A DNA stretch of 64,000 bases, taken from NCBI RefSeq assembly GCF_000314895.2, contig NZ_CM001773.1, positions 1,849,669-1,913,668 of the forward strand. The letters run 5' to 3'. Position numbers and translations under genes: made by a program. This document shows positions 1 through 10,505 of this stretch, one piece after another. This stretch comes from Providencia sneebia DSM 19967 (lineage in GTDB: Bacteria > Pseudomonadota > Gammaproteobacteria > Enterobacterales > Enterobacteriaceae). The first letter of the stretch is position 1. Every line of letters starts with the position of its first letter. The notes beneath the pieces were generated by a model. The model had not been told where the DNA came from. It worked only from the letters and a program-made list of their open reading frames with translations, and did no database searches.

Positions 1-439
1 TTTACGTGTAGATTTGAGCCAGACTTGTCAACAAAGAGTCAATCAATCATCCGTCAGTGCAATTGATGTTGATGGGCATTCGGCTGGCGAATATATGTCA
101 TTCAATATAGAGGATAATGGGCTGATTATGGCTAATTATTCTAATCGACAACAACAAGTTGTGGGACAAATAGCATTATCCACTTTTGTAAATCCTCAAG
201 GTTTAGCTTCCCAAGGTGGCAATCTTTGGGCTGCTACAAATTCTTCGGGTAACCCAACTGAGGGCATTCCCGCAACAGGGTCGTTTGGTAAGTTAACAGG
301 GGGAGCTCTGGAAGCATCGAATGTCGATATGAGTAAAGAGTTAATCAACATGATAGTGATGCAACGCTATTATCAATCAAATGCTCAGACAATCAAAACA
401 CAAGATCAAATACTGCAAACCTTGGTGAATTTACGATAA
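1..439 (+). CDS. flgE: flagellar hook protein FlgE, C-terminal part (5' end outside window)
   Basis: The frame is open from base 2 and has no start codon inside the window, so this is the last ~145 residues of FlgE, the subunit of the flagellar hook. The visible part shows the FlgE C-terminal domain: the segment ALSTFVNPQGLASQGGN, shared by hook and distal-rod proteins, followed by the SNVDMSKELINMIVMQRYY helix that packs in the hook core. The stop lies 19 bases before flgF, consistent with one flgB-to-J operon. Gene order and motifs make the assignment secure; nothing can be said about the N-terminal half. Confidence 0.93.
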   Translation, partial: LRVDLSQTCQQRVNQSSVSAIDVDGHSAGEYMSFNIEDNGLIMANYSNRQQQVVGQIALSTFVNPQGLASQGGNLWAATNSSGNPTEGIPATGSFGKLTGGALEASNVDMSKELINMIVMQRYYQSNAQTIKTQDQILQTLVNLR

Positions 440-458
440 ATAAATGTAGGAACCTTTC

Positions 459-1214
459 ATGGATCACGTTATTTATACCGCTATGGGCGGAGCTCAACAA
501 GTGCTTGAAAGCCATGCAATTGCGGCTCATAACATCGCTAATATTTCCTCAACAGGTTTTAAAGCACAGTTTTCAGCAATGCGGGCGGTACCCGTTCATG
601 GTGATACAAAACAAACTCGGACATTAGTTATTGCTTCGACGCCGGGGGCAGATATAAGTCGAGGATCATTTAAGTACACAGGTAGCCCCTTAGATGTTGT
701 CTTAAATGATAATCATTTTTTATCTGTGGAGCTGCAAGATGGTCGTGAAGCCTATACTCAAAATGGCAATATTCAAATTTCTCCTGAGGGGGAATTACGG
801 ATTGGCAAATACCGTTTAATTGGTGATAGCGGCGTAATTACAGTTCCTCCGGATTCGAATATTTCTATTACGGCGGATGGCGCAGTTATGACTTCCTCTG
901 CTAATGATCCTAACGGAACTTTTGGTGTTATTGACCAAGTAAAAGTGGTAGAGGCAAAACCTCATGATTTATCTCGTGGTGAAGAAGGGCTATTTCATTT
1001 ATCAGACCATGCACGAAAGATATATGGCAACCAATTACCGCCAAGTGACAAAGTGATACTAACAGCGGGCATGGTAGAAGGTAGCAATGTTAATCCAGCA
1101 GAAGCTATGGTCTCAATGATTACACTCACACGCCAGTTTGAAATGCAGATGAAAGTGATTAGCTGTGCAGATGAAAATGCGCAAAGAGCCAACCAATTAC
1201 TAACTGTTAGCTGA
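459..1214 (+). CDS. flgF: flagellar proximal rod protein FlgF
   Basis: FlgF (251 aa, the usual enteric length) is one of the rod proteins that transmit torque from the MS ring to the hook. It starts MDHVIYTAMGGAQQ and has the rod/hook N-terminal motif (HAIAAHNIANISSTGFKAQ, about residues 18-36), and ends with the C-terminal helix containing VEGSNVNPAEAMVSMI. The ATG follows TAGGAA at a suitable distance. It lies between flgE and flgG with short spacers, as in other enterics. It is exported through the flagellar type III system, so no Sec signal peptide is expected or seen. Confidence 0.95.
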   Translation: MDHVIYTAMGGAQQVLESHAIAAHNIANISSTGFKAQFSAMRAVPVHGDTKQTRTLVIASTPGADISRGSFKYTGSPLDVVLNDNHFLSVELQDGREAYTQNGNIQISPEGELRIGKYRLIGDSGVITVPPDSNISITADGAVMTSSANDPNGTFGVIDQVKVVEAKPHDLSRGEEGLFHLSDHARKIYGNQLPPSDKVILTAGMVEGSNVNPAEAMVSMITLTRQFEMQMKVISCADENAQRANQLLTVS

Positions 1215-1231
1215 CTTATTAAGGAAATATT

Positions 1232-2020
1232 ATGCCGAGCGCTTTAGATATCGCAAAAACAGGGCTTAATTCCCAACAAACTAACTTAGATGTCATTGCC
1301 AATAATTTGGCTAACGCCAGTACCAATGCTTATAAAGTACAACATGCTTTATATGAAGATCTGCCTTATCAAAATCTTCGACAGCCAGGTGCTATGAACT
1401 CCAAACACACACTGTTACCTTCAGGATTACAGATCGGTACCGGTTCTAGGCTTGTTGCGACAAGTCATATACATAGCCAAGGTAATTTGAAAAATACAGG
1501 TGTATCAACGCATATTGCTATTAATGGAAAAGGTTTTTTAGAAGTTAAAATGCCAGATGGTTCTAGTGCCTTTACACGTGATGGCGCTTTGCAAAGTAAT
1601 CAATATGGGATGCTAGAGATGGCATCGAATGGTTATCAAATTGAATCAAATATAGTCATACCTGAAAATGCAACAAATATCACGATTGCACAGGATGGAA
1701 CAGTTTCTGCCACTATTTTGGGTGAATCTCAGCCACAGATTATAGGGGAATTAAAGCTGACAACGTTTATGAATGAGTCAGGATTGGAAAGTCTTGGTGG
1801 TAATTTATATCGGGAAACAGCAAGTTCAGGCGTTGCCAATATTGGTATTGCTCCAGGTACGGAAGGCGCGGGTGTACTCCGCCAAGGTATGCTGGAAACA
1901 TCTAATGTGAATGTTGCTGAGCAGCTTGTGAATATGATTGAAACACAGCGCGCTTATGAACTTAATAGCAAAGTTATTTCGACAGCTGATCAGATGTTAC
2001 AACGATTAACTCAAATATAA
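1232..2020 (+). CDS. flgG: flagellar distal rod protein FlgG
   Basis: FlgG (262 aa; enteric FlgG is about 260) forms the distal rod. The N-terminal motif [19 protein letters not shown] (residues ~17-35) and C-terminal [19 protein letters not shown] are diagnostic of flagellar rod/hook proteins, and length plus position after flgF separate it from FlgF and FlgE. The ATG is preceded by AAGGAAATATT, a good ribosome binding site. A 158-base gap follows before flgH, longer than usual within this operon; no terminator is obvious in it. Confidence 0.95.
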   Translation: MPSALDIAKTGLNSQQTNLDVIANNLANASTNAYKVQHALYEDLPYQNLRQPGAMNSKHTLLPSGLQIGTGSRLVATSHIHSQGNLKNTGVSTHIAINGKGFLEVKMPDGSSAFTRDGALQSNQYGMLEMASNGYQIESNIVIPENATNITIAQDGTVSATILGESQPQIIGELKLTTFMNESGLESLGGNLYRETASSGVANIGIAPGTEGAGVLRQGMLETSNVNVAEQLVNMIETQRAYELNSKVISTADQMLQRLTQI

Positions 2021-2178
2021 TTGTTACTTAGCAACTAATTGGTTAACTGATGAGCAAATGAGAGTGTGCTCGCTTAATCTTCTGATGAGGTGAAAAGGAA
2101 AGTGCACTGTCATTTTGTGAGAGCTTATTGTAATAACAAAATAGCAACGCAGAATATAAGCATTAAAGGATTAACTGT

Positions 2179-2898
2179 GTGAATGTGTTACAAAATAGAG
2201 AAAGCGTATTATATGTATCAAGTAAAGTCTTTATTCCCATTTTAGTATTACTCACCGTGGGTTGTGCTCATATAAAACCTCGTCCATTAGTGGATACGAA
2301 AACCAGCATATCGCCCAGTATGCCAGCAACCACTACAACAAATGGCGCTATTTTCCACAATACTCAACCTATTTATTATGGCTATCAACCTCTTTTTGAG
2401 GATAGACGCCCACGCAATGTAGGAGACATATTAACCATCAATTTACAAGAAAATGTCAGCGCTAGCAAAAACTCGTCAGCTAATGCTAATCGTAGCGGAA
2501 AAAGTAGCTTTCTTGCTGCGATTTTACCGGGATTTATACAAAACTGGTTTGGTTTAAGTCATCGTGAGTTTGAAGTCAAAGGGCAGAGTGACTTTATAGG
2601 AAAGGGCGCGGCTAATGCTAAAAATACCTTTAAAGGCACGATTACAGTAACGGTTGATCAGTTATTGGCCAACGGAAATTTACATGTTGTGGGAGAAAAA
2701 AGGATTGCCATCAATCAAGGAACAGAGTCGATTCGTTTTTCTGGTGTTGTTAATCCACGCACAATTGGTAGTGATAATAGCGTTAATTCAACGAGAGTGG
2801 CTGATGCTCGTATCGAATATGTTGGTGATGGTTATATCAATGAAGTACAAAATATGGGGTGGTTACAACGCTTTTTCTTAAATGTTTCGCCTTATTAA
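2179..2898 (+). CDS. flgH: flagellar L-ring lipoprotein FlgH
   Basis: FlgH builds the outer-membrane L ring around the rod. The 239-aa product begins at a GTG and carries a lipoprotein signal: a hydrophobic stretch (~17-28) ending in LLTVGC with the lipidated Cys at 29. The body contains the conserved [18 protein letters not shown] region and the C-terminal [20 protein letters not shown] segment typical of FlgH. An alternative start slightly downstream cannot be excluded, but this one gives a complete lipoprotein signal. The next gene, flgI, starts 43 bases on. Confidence 0.94.
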   Translation: MNVLQNRESVLYVSSKVFIPILVLLTVGCAHIKPRPLVDTKTSISPSMPATTTTNGAIFHNTQPIYYGYQPLFEDRRPRNVGDILTINLQENVSASKNSSANANRSGKSSFLAAILPGFIQNWFGLSHREFEVKGQSDFIGKGAANAKNTFKGTITVTVDQLLANGNLHVVGEKRIAINQGTESIRFSGVVNPRTIGSDNSVNSTRVADARIEYVGDGYINEVQNMGWLQRFFLNVSPY

Positions 2899-2940
2899 AT
2901 TAAAGCGCAAATAGAATCAAGTATTTGTTGAGATAATTAA

Positions 2941-4044
2941 ATGAATAAATATATCACTCTACTGCACATATTATTTTGTGTTGTTGCTATGCCTGTGCAT
3001 AGTGAACGTGTTAAAGATTTAACTTCAATACAAGGCGTACGCGATAACCCATTGATTGGTTATGGAATTGTTGTTGGACTTGATGGAACTGGAGACCAGA
3101 CAATGCAAGCGCCTTTTACCTCTCAAAGTTTGAATAATATGTTGTCTCAAATGGGGATCACTGTCCCCCCAGGTAGCAATATGCAGTTAAAAAATATAGC
3201 CGCTGTTATGGTGACTGCAAAACTATCGCCCTTTGCTCATTCTGGACAATCGATTGATGTCGTGGTGTCTTCAATGGGAAATGCAAAAAGCTTGAGAGGT
3301 GGAACTTTATTAATGACACCATTAAAAGGTTCTGATGGGCAAATTTATGCCATGGCTCAAGGTCATGTTTTAGTTGGAGGAGTTGGCGTTAGTTCGGGGG
3401 GGAACAGCTTAAAAGTGAATCAATTAAATGGGGGAAGCATAAGTGGTGGAGCAATTATTGAACGAGAATTAACCAATAATTTTGCACGGAATGGCGTTAT
3501 TAATTTGCAGTTGAATGAAAATAGCTTTGCATTGGCTCAAAGTATTAGTGATGCCATTAATCATCTAAATTCCTCCGGTACAGCAACGCCATTAGACCCG
3601 CGTACTGTGCAATTAAACTTGCCAAAGAGCCCTTGTGAACAGGTCAAGTTTCTTGCTAAAGTTCAAGATATTAACGTGAAAAAGCCAATATCAGAAGCAA
3701 AAGTCGTCATTAATTCTCGAACAGGCTCTGTAGTCATTAATCGCAGTGTGGAATTAGAAAGTTGTGCTGTAGCTCATGGAAGTTTATCTGTCACTGTTGA
3801 GCGACAAACACAAGTCAGTCAACCTAATACCGCATTTGCTGGGGGACAAACGGTTGTTACTCGCAACACTAACCTTGATATACGTGAAAAAGGCGATCAA
3901 TTACAAAAAGTGAATGCGAGTGTGCAGCTCAACCAAGTGATACAAGCTTTAAATAGGCTGGGTGCTACGCCAACAGACCTGATGTCAATTTTACAGGCAA
4001 TGGAAAGCGCAGGATGTTTGCGTGCAAAATTGGAGATTATTTAA
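2941..4044 (+). CDS. flgI: flagellar P-ring protein FlgI
   Basis: FlgI (367 aa) assembles the periplasmic P ring. A Sec signal peptide covers about residues 1-21 (hydrophobic [15 protein letters not shown]), giving a mature start near [19 protein letters not shown], the hallmark FlgI N-terminus. The conserved [17 protein letters not shown] and C-terminal [19 protein letters not shown] segments are present. Two Cys in the mature half (CEQVKF and ESCAVAHG) fit the disulfide known in enteric FlgI. The stop codon overlaps the flgJ start (TAATG), which suggests translational coupling. Confidence 0.96.
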   Translation: MNKYITLLHILFCVVAMPVHSERVKDLTSIQGVRDNPLIGYGIVVGLDGTGDQTMQAPFTSQSLNNMLSQMGITVPPGSNMQLKNIAAVMVTAKLSPFAHSGQSIDVVVSSMGNAKSLRGGTLLMTPLKGSDGQIYAMAQGHVLVGGVGVSSGGNSLKVNQLNGGSISGGAIIERELTNNFARNGVINLQLNENSFALAQSISDAINHLNSSGTATPLDPRTVQLNLPKSPCEQVKFLAKVQDINVKKPISEAKVVINSRTGSVVINRSVELESCAVAHGSLSVTVERQTQVSQPNTAFAGGQTVVTRNTNLDIREKGDQLQKVNASVQLNQVIQALNRLGATPTDLMSILQAMESAGCLRAKLEII

Positions 4045-5033
4045 TGAATAATCTGCCATTAATGCAAGAAAATATATTCGAATATCAATTATTTGATCAA
4101 TTAAAATATAATCTTCAAGATGTCAGCAATGAGGCTTCTAAATCAGAATTAAAACACGTTTCCCAACAGTTAGAAGCGACTTTTGTTCAGATGATGTTAA
4201 AAAGTATGCGTGAAGCATTACCAAAAGGTGGTTTATTTTCGAGTGAACAAACTCATTTACTAACTAACATGTACGATCAGCAATTAGCTCAAGATTTATC
4301 ACAAAAAGGTTTAGGATTTGCTGACCAGATTTACCAGCAATTAGTGCGTGAACACAAAGATAACATTTCAGATATTGAATTTACAAATCATCCCTCCAAA
4401 AATATCAATCAGGTTAATCAATTATCATCTCAAACAAGAGCTGAAACTATACAGCCTTTCACATCATTGGATGAAAACATGCCTGTATCATTGCAAAAGA
4501 TGCGTGACCTTGCATTGAGTAGCCAACATTTTGTTCATCAATTAATGCAGCCGGTAAAAGCGGTAAGTCAAAAAAGTGGTATTCCATATCTTTTAATATT
4601 AGCGCAAGCAGCATTAGAAAGTGGGTGGGGAAAAAAGCAAATTTTAACTGAGGAAGGTAAAAAAAGTCACAATCTATTTGGCGTTAAAGCGGGTAAAGGA
4701 TGGAAAGGGCCAGTAACAAATATCCTGACAACAGAAATTATTGACGGAAAAAATATTAAGATGCGAGATTATTTTCGGGTCTATAGTTCATATGAGGAAT
4801 CAATAGGTGATTATATTAACTTATTAACTAAAAATTCGCGTTATCTCAATGTAAAACAAACGAAATCTCCCGAAATGGCAGCAAAATTGTTACATAGAGC
4901 TGGCTATGCAACTGATACTAATTACTCAGAAAAATTAATTAGTATTATTAATCAAATTCGTCATTATTTAATAAATAAATATGAAGTAAATTCACGACCA
5001 ATTTATCCTGTCGACCTTAAAGATCTTTTTTAA
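4044..5033 (+). CDS. flgJ: rod cap / peptidoglycan hydrolase FlgJ
   Basis: FlgJ caps the growing rod and cuts the peptidoglycan so the rod can cross it. I place the start at the ATG overlapping the flgI stop, giving 329 aa; the frame extends upstream to a non-ATG codon inside flgI, which is less likely. Residues ~40-105 match the rod-cap domain (LEATFVQMMLKSMREALPKGG). Residues ~165-315 form the glucosaminidase domain, with ILAQAALESGWGK supplying the catalytic-type Glu and NLFGVKAGKGWKG next to it. It is the last gene before the flgKL promoter. Confidence 0.95.
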   Translation: MNNLPLMQENIFEYQLFDQLKYNLQDVSNEASKSELKHVSQQLEATFVQMMLKSMREALPKGGLFSSEQTHLLTNMYDQQLAQDLSQKGLGFADQIYQQLVREHKDNISDIEFTNHPSKNINQVNQLSSQTRAETIQPFTSLDENMPVSLQKMRDLALSSQHFVHQLMQPVKAVSQKSGIPYLLILAQAALESGWGKKQILTEEGKKSHNLFGVKAGKGWKGPVTNILTTEIIDGKNIKMRDYFRVYSSYEESIGDYINLLTKNSRYLNVKQTKSPEMAAKLLHRAGYATDTNYSEKLISIINQIRHYLINKYEVNSRPIYPVDLKDLF

Positions 5034-5062
5034 CGAATAATTATCAAAGATTAGGTTATCAC

Positions 5063-5089
5063 TAAACTTCCCTTCTTTTTTACCGATAT
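5063..5089 (+). promoter_or_regulatory. sigma-28 (FliA) promoter for flgKL
   Basis: TAAACTTC at 5063-5070, exactly 11 bases of spacer, then ACCGATAT at 5082-5089. The enteric FliA consensus is TAAAGTTT-N11-GCCGATAA, so both boxes match well with the correct spacing. It sits about 80 bases upstream of flgK in a 138-base gap, so flgKL can be expressed as class 3 genes independently of flg upstream transcription. Confidence 0.82.
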
Positions 5090-5171
5090 ATTCATTAATA
5101 GAAAACATATATAGGCAGATAAATAAGTGTGAATTTACGAAAAAAATCAGTTACTAATTTAGGATTATCTT

Positions 5172-6815
5172 ATGCTTAATAATATAATGAATAATGCCTT
5201 AAGTGGTATAAATATAGCTCAAAATAGCTCAAGTGTGATATCAAATAATATATCTAATGCTAATCTAGATGGTTATCATCGGCAGAATGTCGTTATTGGT
5301 GAAAATCCAGGAAGAGTAACACCTCATGGGTATTTGGGTAATGGCTGCTACATTAGCCATGTTCATCGTGAGAACAATTCATTACTTAATAAGCAATATA
5401 ATCAGTCATTGGCATATCGTGGTGAATACCAAGCTTATGTACAAAATAGTAATCAAGTTGACAATTTATTTTCAAATGATATAGCTAATATTGCGAGTTG
5501 TATTGGTGATTTTTTTGCTTCATTAGACCTTTTTAGTAGTGATACTAGCGATAAAACTTTAATTAATAATTTTTTAGATAAGGCAAACTGCCTTGTTAAT
5601 CAATTTAAAGAAATCGACCATAGACTACAGGAAATGAAGAGAGGTATTAATTATCAAATTGAATCTAAAATTAAAAGTATCAATACAAATATAGAAGAAA
5701 TCACTCTTTTAAATCGGCAGATAACGAAAGTACGGGCCATTGGGAATGCAGAACCGAACGATTTACTTGATGCTCGTGATAATTTAGTCCATAAACTTAG
5801 CTCAGTTATTGGTGTAAAAGTAGTGGAGCAAAATGGCAATTATAATGTATTAATTTCTAATGGTCTGCCACTTGTAACACCAGAAAAAGCGAATCATCTA
5901 GCCGCAATATTATCTTCAAAAGATCCTCAGTGCTTGAGTGTTGGTTTTATAGGCGAGAATGAACAGCCATATGAAATTAATGAGGAGCAACTTAGTAGTG
6001 GTGAATTAAGTGGCAGCTTACGTTCATACTATGAAATTATTGAGCCTACTTATCAAAAGATAAATAAGTTAGCATTAATCTTTGCAACAAAAATTAATGA
6101 AATTCATGAAAAAGGCTTTGATATTGATGGGAATATGGGGAAACCATTTTTTTCTGTTGGAAAAGGTTATGTGGTGGGAAATACCACTAATAAGGGAAAT
6201 GTTGATTTTTCCCTAAGTTATGATGATGTTTCTCAAATTGAAGCAAATAATTATAATTTATATTTCAATGGTAATAGCTGGATAGCTACTCGATTACCTG
6301 ATGGTAATAAAGTTGTCGTGGATGATTCAAATCCGAATATATTGAAATTTGACGGTATTGAATTAACGATTGATAATAATACAGCTAAAAATGGTGATTC
6401 ATTTTTAGTGAAACCAGTTAATAATGTAATTAGTGAGTTGGGTAATTTAGTCAACAATGATGCTAAATTTTCAGTAGCAGGTTCAAATAAATGTGAGCTT
6501 AGTGATAATGAAAATATAAAAGCATTAGCTGAATTACAAAACAAGAAGCTAATAAAAGGTAATGCAACATTTACTGATTATTACGCTTTTCTTGTAAATG
6601 ATGTGGGTAATTTAGCAAAACAGGCACAAGCAAGCGCTGATATATATAATGGTATGACTGAAAAATTTTACCAGAAAATACAATCTAATTCCGGTGTAAA
6701 CATTGATGAAGAGATGATTCAAATGCAAAAAAATCAGCAATTATTTAATGCGAATGCGCAAGTACTAAAAGTGACTGATAATCTTTTCAATAGCTTGATG
6801 AGTGTTTTTAGATAG
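5172..6815 (+). CDS. flgK: flagellar hook-associated protein 1 FlgK
   Basis: FlgK is the first hook-filament junction protein. The product is 547 aa, the family's usual length. Its N-terminus (MNNALSGINIAQNSSSVISN then NISNANLDGYHRQN) is the conserved rod/hook/HAP start, and the C-terminus (SGVNIDEEMIQMQKNQQLF) is the conserved HAP1 helix near residue 515. The middle is variable and Asn-rich, matching the A+T-rich base composition. It lies behind a sigma-28 promoter and is followed by flgL 24 bases later. FlgN chaperone is not in the window. Confidence 0.95.
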   Translation: MLNNIMNNALSGINIAQNSSSVISNNISNANLDGYHRQNVVIGENPGRVTPHGYLGNGCYISHVHRENNSLLNKQYNQSLAYRGEYQAYVQNSNQVDNLFSNDIANIASCIGDFFASLDLFSSDTSDKTLINNFLDKANCLVNQFKEIDHRLQEMKRGINYQIESKIKSINTNIEEITLLNRQITKVRAIGNAEPNDLLDARDNLVHKLSSVIGVKVVEQNGNYNVLISNGLPLVTPEKANHLAAILSSKDPQCLSVGFIGENEQPYEINEEQLSSGELSGSLRSYYEIIEPTYQKINKLALIFATKINEIHEKGFDIDGNMGKPFFSVGKGYVVGNTTNKGNVDFSLSYDDVSQIEANNYNLYFNGNSWIATRLPDGNKVVVDDSNPNILKFDGIELTIDNNTAKNGDSFLVKPVNNVISELGNLVNNDAKFSVAGSNKCELSDNENIKALAELQNKKLIKGNATFTDYYAFLVNDVGNLAKQAQASADIYNGMTEKFYQKIQSNSGVNIDEEMIQMQKNQQLFNANAQVLKVTDNLFNSLMSVFR

Positions 6816-6839
6816 CCATAATAGCATAAGGGAATTAAG

Positions 6840-7769
6840 ATGCGTGTAAGTACTAATATGATTTATCACCAGTCATTACAACATATCAACAATGCTCAAG
6901 AAAATTGCATGAAATCTCAGAGCCAGTTAGCTTCAGGTAAGATAGTTAACAAACCTTCTGATGAACCTTATTCATATGCACAAACAGTTCGTTTAGGGCA
7001 GTTAGAAAATTGTAATCAGCAATATATGAAAAATAGAAATCTTGCTGAAATGGGCATGAAATTACAAATGGATATATTAAGTCAGATGAACGACGTAATG
7101 ATCCAGATTGATACAACAATAATTCAAGCATCTAATCAATGTACTTTAAATGAAAGAGATAATGTCTCTCTTGCTGAACAATTAAATAGCTTAAAAGATC
7201 AATTAGTTGCATTAGCTAATACAACAGATGGTAATGGCCGTTATATCTTTGCTGGTTTTAAATCGGATAAGCCACCATTTATAAAAAATGTAAATGGAGA
7301 GATACAATATCAAGGTAGTGATAAAGAGATAACTCAGAGGGTTTCAAGTAATAATGAAATGACAACTTACTTTATGGGTAAGAATGTTTTTTCAACAGAT
7401 GAAAATAATGTGGTATTTTTTTTTAAAACACTAGATATAGGAATTAAAGCATTAAATAAATCGAAAATAAATATTTCACAATCTGAATTAGATATAATTC
7501 AGGATGACATAAACAAGGTTAATCGTGAAGTTAAATCTGCATTAGAAAAAATTTCAAATATTGAGATGAAGCAAGGTTTACAGTTACAATATATTGAGCG
7601 TCTTAATTTCCAATGCGATGAGCAAAGCATACAAAACAAGCAGCAAATAAGTAAGTTATCAGAAATTAATTTAGTAGAAGGAATAATGATTTTTAATAAA
7701 GAGATGGAAGTTTTACAAGCCTCTCAAGATGTTTTTAAAAAATTAAATAAATTATCTTTATTTAATTAA
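6840..7769 (+). CDS. flgL: flagellar hook-associated protein 3 FlgL
   Basis: FlgL (309 aa) is the second junction protein between hook and filament. The N-terminus MRVSTNMIYHQSLQHI and the motif SQLASGKIVNKPSDEP (~28-43) correspond to the flagellin-type D0/D1 N-terminal helices; GNGRYIFAGFKSDKPPF (~132-148) is a characteristic FlgL segment. The C-terminal helix ends near VFKKLNKLSLFN. It follows flgK in the same transcription unit; no other gene follows on this strand before the convergent fliR. Confidence 0.94.
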   Translation: MRVSTNMIYHQSLQHINNAQENCMKSQSQLASGKIVNKPSDEPYSYAQTVRLGQLENCNQQYMKNRNLAEMGMKLQMDILSQMNDVMIQIDTTIIQASNQCTLNERDNVSLAEQLNSLKDQLVALANTTDGNGRYIFAGFKSDKPPFIKNVNGEIQYQGSDKEITQRVSSNNEMTTYFMGKNVFSTDENNVVFFFKTLDIGIKALNKSKINISQSELDIIQDDINKVNREVKSALEKISNIEMKQGLQLQYIERLNFQCDEQSIQNKQQISKLSEINLVEGIMIFNKEMEVLQASQDVFKKLNKLSLFN

Positions 7770-8167
7770 GTTATATTGATTTTATCTCGAAATTCTTAAT
7801 ATTTAAAAATGATGTGTTATCAGTGTGATATTTCAATCTTACTGATTTTTATAACAGTATTATTATATGCTAGGCTATAGTTCATTGCCGCACCGGCAGG
7901 TTTTAATTAGATATTTTAAATCAACAGTATCGATTCTGTATTTTAACTGGATATTTATTTCTCTAGAACAGTTTTAATTGTGAATGAAAAATGTATATTA
8001 ACAGGTTGTTTTATTCTAATGTTTATTCTATTTACAAGTAATATAGAAATCATGGTGTAAGTTTGAAAATAAAATTTTTCCGGTGCTGTATTTGAAAATT
8101 AAAAATAAAGGTATATGTGGTTAGCTGATGTGTAGAGTAAATTAAGTGGCAACGCATTACACTTATT
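7770..8167. other. 398-bp convergent gap between flgL and fliR
   Basis: No ORF with a credible start or family match is seen. The only clear structure is a small hairpin, TGCCG (7886-7890), loop CAC, CGGCA (7894-7898), followed by GGTTTTAATT; it could be a weak terminator for flgKL. The rest is A+T-rich sequence. Both flanking operons end here. Confidence 0.5.
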
Positions 8168-8947
8168 TTACACAAACAAGCTTAGTATTAATGATAATTG
8201 CTCAAAGGCTTGATGCAACAAACGTCCAGTAAAATGTGGCAGAATGGAGATCAGTAAACCAAGCATACTTATACCTATGGTTAATGTTAATGGGAAACCA
8301 ATAGCAAATGTGGATAGTTGAGGTGTCATCCTGTTTAATATTCCTAAAGTAATATTGAGTATTAAAAACAAAGTGATAAACGGTAAAGCTAGCATTAATC
8401 CATTGATAAAAAGCGAATCGGCAAATTGGACTAAAGACCAAAATCCATCTCGATTTAATAATGTTTGCTGAATTGGTATTGATTCGAATGAATTGATGAC
8501 TGCATCAATTAGCCATAAATGACCGTTGTATAACAAAAATAGTAACATCATGAATAAATTCAATATGCGACCTAATATTGGTACATTAGGACCACTTGAT
8601 GCATCAAAAAAGGTAGCAAATGAAAGTCCCATTTGTAAACCTATGATTTCTCCGGCATAGCGTACAGCTGCAAAGATAATTTGCATTGTTAATCCAATTA
8701 TCAAACCAATTCCAATTTGTATCAATACAACTCTTATTCCCATCATAGAAAATAATGGAATTTCAACCGCTGGAAGTAGGGGGGAAATTATAACAATAGT
8801 AAACAATGCTAATATAATGCGAGTTTTTGTAATTGCTTGTTTTTCATTAAAAAAAGGTGCTGTTGTAAATAGAGCTAATAGCCGAATAAAAGGATAAAAT
8901 CCTTGATTTAGCCAATATGTAAAGGCTTCGCTTGTTATTGTTAACAT
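8168..8947 (-). CDS. fliR: flagellar export apparatus protein FliR
   Basis: FliR (259 aa) is an inner-membrane component of the FliP-FliQ-FliR export gate. The protein is almost entirely hydrophobic helices and contains conserved FliR segments: LLALFTTAPFFNEK (~24-37), YAGEIIGLQMGLSFATFFD (~96-114) and RMTPQLSTFAIGFPL (~205-219). The start lies two bases after the fliQ stop, so the pair is probably coupled. As the last gene of the minus-strand fli operon it ends 400 bases from flgL. Confidence 0.94.
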   Translation of the reverse strand: MLTITSEAFTYWLNQGFYPFIRLLALFTTAPFFNEKQAITKTRIILALFTIVIISPLLPAVEIPLFSMMGIRVVLIQIGIGLIIGLTMQIIFAAVRYAGEIIGLQMGLSFATFFDASSGPNVPILGRILNLFMMLLFLLYNGHLWLIDAVINSFESIPIQQTLLNRDGFWSLVQFADSLFINGLMLALPFITLFLILNITLGILNRMTPQLSTFAIGFPLTLTIGISMLGLLISILPHFTGRLLHQAFEQLSLILSLFV

Positions 8948-8949
8948 GT

Positions 8950-9219
8950 TTATCCAATAATAAATGGCAAATTATTGAGCAAGTTACACATATAATCACT
9001 AAGGAGATTAAGCATCCATGGCCCCGCGATAATCATGACAGCAACAATAGAGAGAATTTTAGGAATGAATGAAAGTGTCATTTCATTTATTTGGGTTGCA
9101 GCTTGTAGCAAACTCACAATTAAACCTGAAATTAATGCTGATAATAATAAAGGTGCAGAAAGCATTAAAGTTATTTGCATTGCTTCATTACCTAAGGTGA
9201 TGATTGTTTCTGGAGTCAT
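8950..9219 (-). CDS. fliQ: flagellar export apparatus protein FliQ
   Basis: FliQ (89 aa, the canonical length) is a two-helix inner-membrane subunit of the export gate. It begins MTPETIITLGNEAM and has two hydrophobic helices (~14-40 and ~50-77) around SLLQAATQINEMTLSFIPK, the conserved FliQ loop. It is separated from fliP by about 120 bases, unusual because fliP and fliQ normally nearly touch; the gap is A+T-rich and shows no ORF. Confidence 0.95.
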   Translation of the reverse strand: MTPETIITLGNEAMQITLMLSAPLLLSALISGLIVSLLQAATQINEMTLSFIPKILSIVAVMIIAGPWMLNLLSDYMCNLLNNLPFIIG

Positions 9220-9338
9220 ATTTTCTCTGATTTTTACACCAATATATTTAAAATAATAATATTATTTTTTTAGATGAATGACTTATCAATCCATTATGAG
9301 AATATTATCTACACTTTAAATTTTCATATAATTGGGTC

Positions 9339-10082
9339 TTAATTAAAAAAACTTTGTGAAAGAGAACCTAACAATAATTGCCAACCATCAATGAGTACAA
9401 ATAACATTAATTTAAATGGTAAAGAAACCGTTGCTGGTGATACCATCATCATTCCTAGCGCCATTAGGACGCTTGCTACTACTAAGTCAATAATTAAAAA
9501 AGGAATAAACAGAGTAAAGCCTATTTGAAACGCCGTTTTTAGTTCACTCGTAATAAATGCAGGAATTAAAATTCGCATTGGTACATCATTGCCTGTTGCA
9601 ATTTCATCAATCTTAGCAATACGCGCAAAAAGCGCTAAGTCCGGTTCACGAGTTTGTTTTAACATAAATTCCCGAAATGGCGCTATTCCTCTATCAAAAG
9701 CAATTTCTAAGCTAATTTTATCTTCATTAAAAGGTTGGTAGGCCTCTTGATAAGCGCGATCAATAATGGGTGACATCACAAAGAAGGTTAAAAAAAGTGC
9801 TAATCCTAATAAAACCTGATTGGGTGGTGATGAAGGTGTTCCAAGTGCGTTTCGTAATAAACCTAACACAATGATAATACGTGTAAAACTTGTCATCATG
9901 AGTAATATAGCCGGTATGAATCCAAGTAATGTTAAAAAAAGTAAAGTTTGAACGGGTAATGACCAGCTTTGCTCTCCATTTGGTAACACTTTACTGATAA
10001 GTGGCGGTAATGAAGCTGAAGCTTGCAATGGAAGCATTATCAGTGATGAAATCATAGTGATGATAATTTTTGACAAAAACAT
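9339..10082 (-). CDS. fliP: flagellar export apparatus protein FliP
   Basis: FliP forms the core of the type III export gate. I choose the ATG at 10082 (247 aa) because GGAAG lies five bases upstream and the product then begins with a signal sequence ([16 protein letters not shown]...ASA), as in enteric FliP; an ATG four codons earlier overlaps the fliO stop. Conserved blocks are [40 protein letters not shown] and [20 protein letters not shown]. The C-terminus [15 protein letters not shown] also matches the family. Very high sequence conservation makes this secure. Confidence 0.96.
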   Translation of the reverse strand: MFLSKIIITMISSLIMLPLQASASLPPLISKVLPNGEQSWSLPVQTLLFLTLLGFIPAILLMMTSFTRIIIVLGLLRNALGTPSSPPNQVLLGLALFLTFFVMSPIIDRAYQEAYQPFNEDKISLEIAFDRGIAPFREFMLKQTREPDLALFARIAKIDEIATGNDVPMRILIPAFITSELKTAFQIGFTLFIPFLIIDLVVASVLMALGMMMVSPATVSLPFKLMLFVLIDGWQLLLGSLSQSFFN

Positions 10083-10093
10083 ATGTACTTCCA

Positions 10094-10504
10094 TTATTTA
10101 TTTGTCGGTAGGGATGACGCTGTATTATTTGAGATATTTTTTTGGTTGTTTAAAACAGATTGAAAAGTAAGAGGTTCTGTCTCATTTTCTTTCGAAATTG
10201 GATATTGATATAGCAAGTTAATTGATTGCGTCGTGACACCTAATACTAACTTGTTATGATTAATTTCAACAATAACAACACGTTCCTTATTACCAAGAGA
10301 ACAGTAATTTTTTACTTTTAAAGGTGAATGCTTGTTTAATTTAGCTGGCGTGATACCTAATTTTTTAGCTAACCAAGTACCAAGCACTATCAATAAAATA
10401 ACACCACCAAGTGCTGCTGACATTTGCATTAGGATATTGCTTTCTATTAAAACAGATTGTTCTGCTTGGCTAATTAGAGATGTCGATTGTATTTCTGTAG
10501 TCAT
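10094..10504 (-). CDS. fliO: flagellar biosynthetic protein FliO
   Basis: FliO (136 aa) assists assembly of the FliP ring. It has one transmembrane helix near residues 27-46 ([23 protein letters not shown] region), followed by a cytoplasmic domain with [23 protein letters not shown], the conserved FliO motif. The sequence is otherwise divergent, as is normal for FliO. It starts one base after the fliN stop and its stop overlaps the upstream candidate ATG of fliP, placing it firmly in the fliL-to-R block. Confidence 0.9.
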   Translation of the reverse strand: MTTEIQSTSLISQAEQSVLIESNILMQMSAALGGVILLIVLGTWLAKKLGITPAKLNKHSPLKVKNYCSLGNKERVVIVEINHNKLVLGVTTQSINLLYQYPISKENETEPLTFQSVLNNQKNISNNTASSLPTNK

Positions 10505-10505
10505 A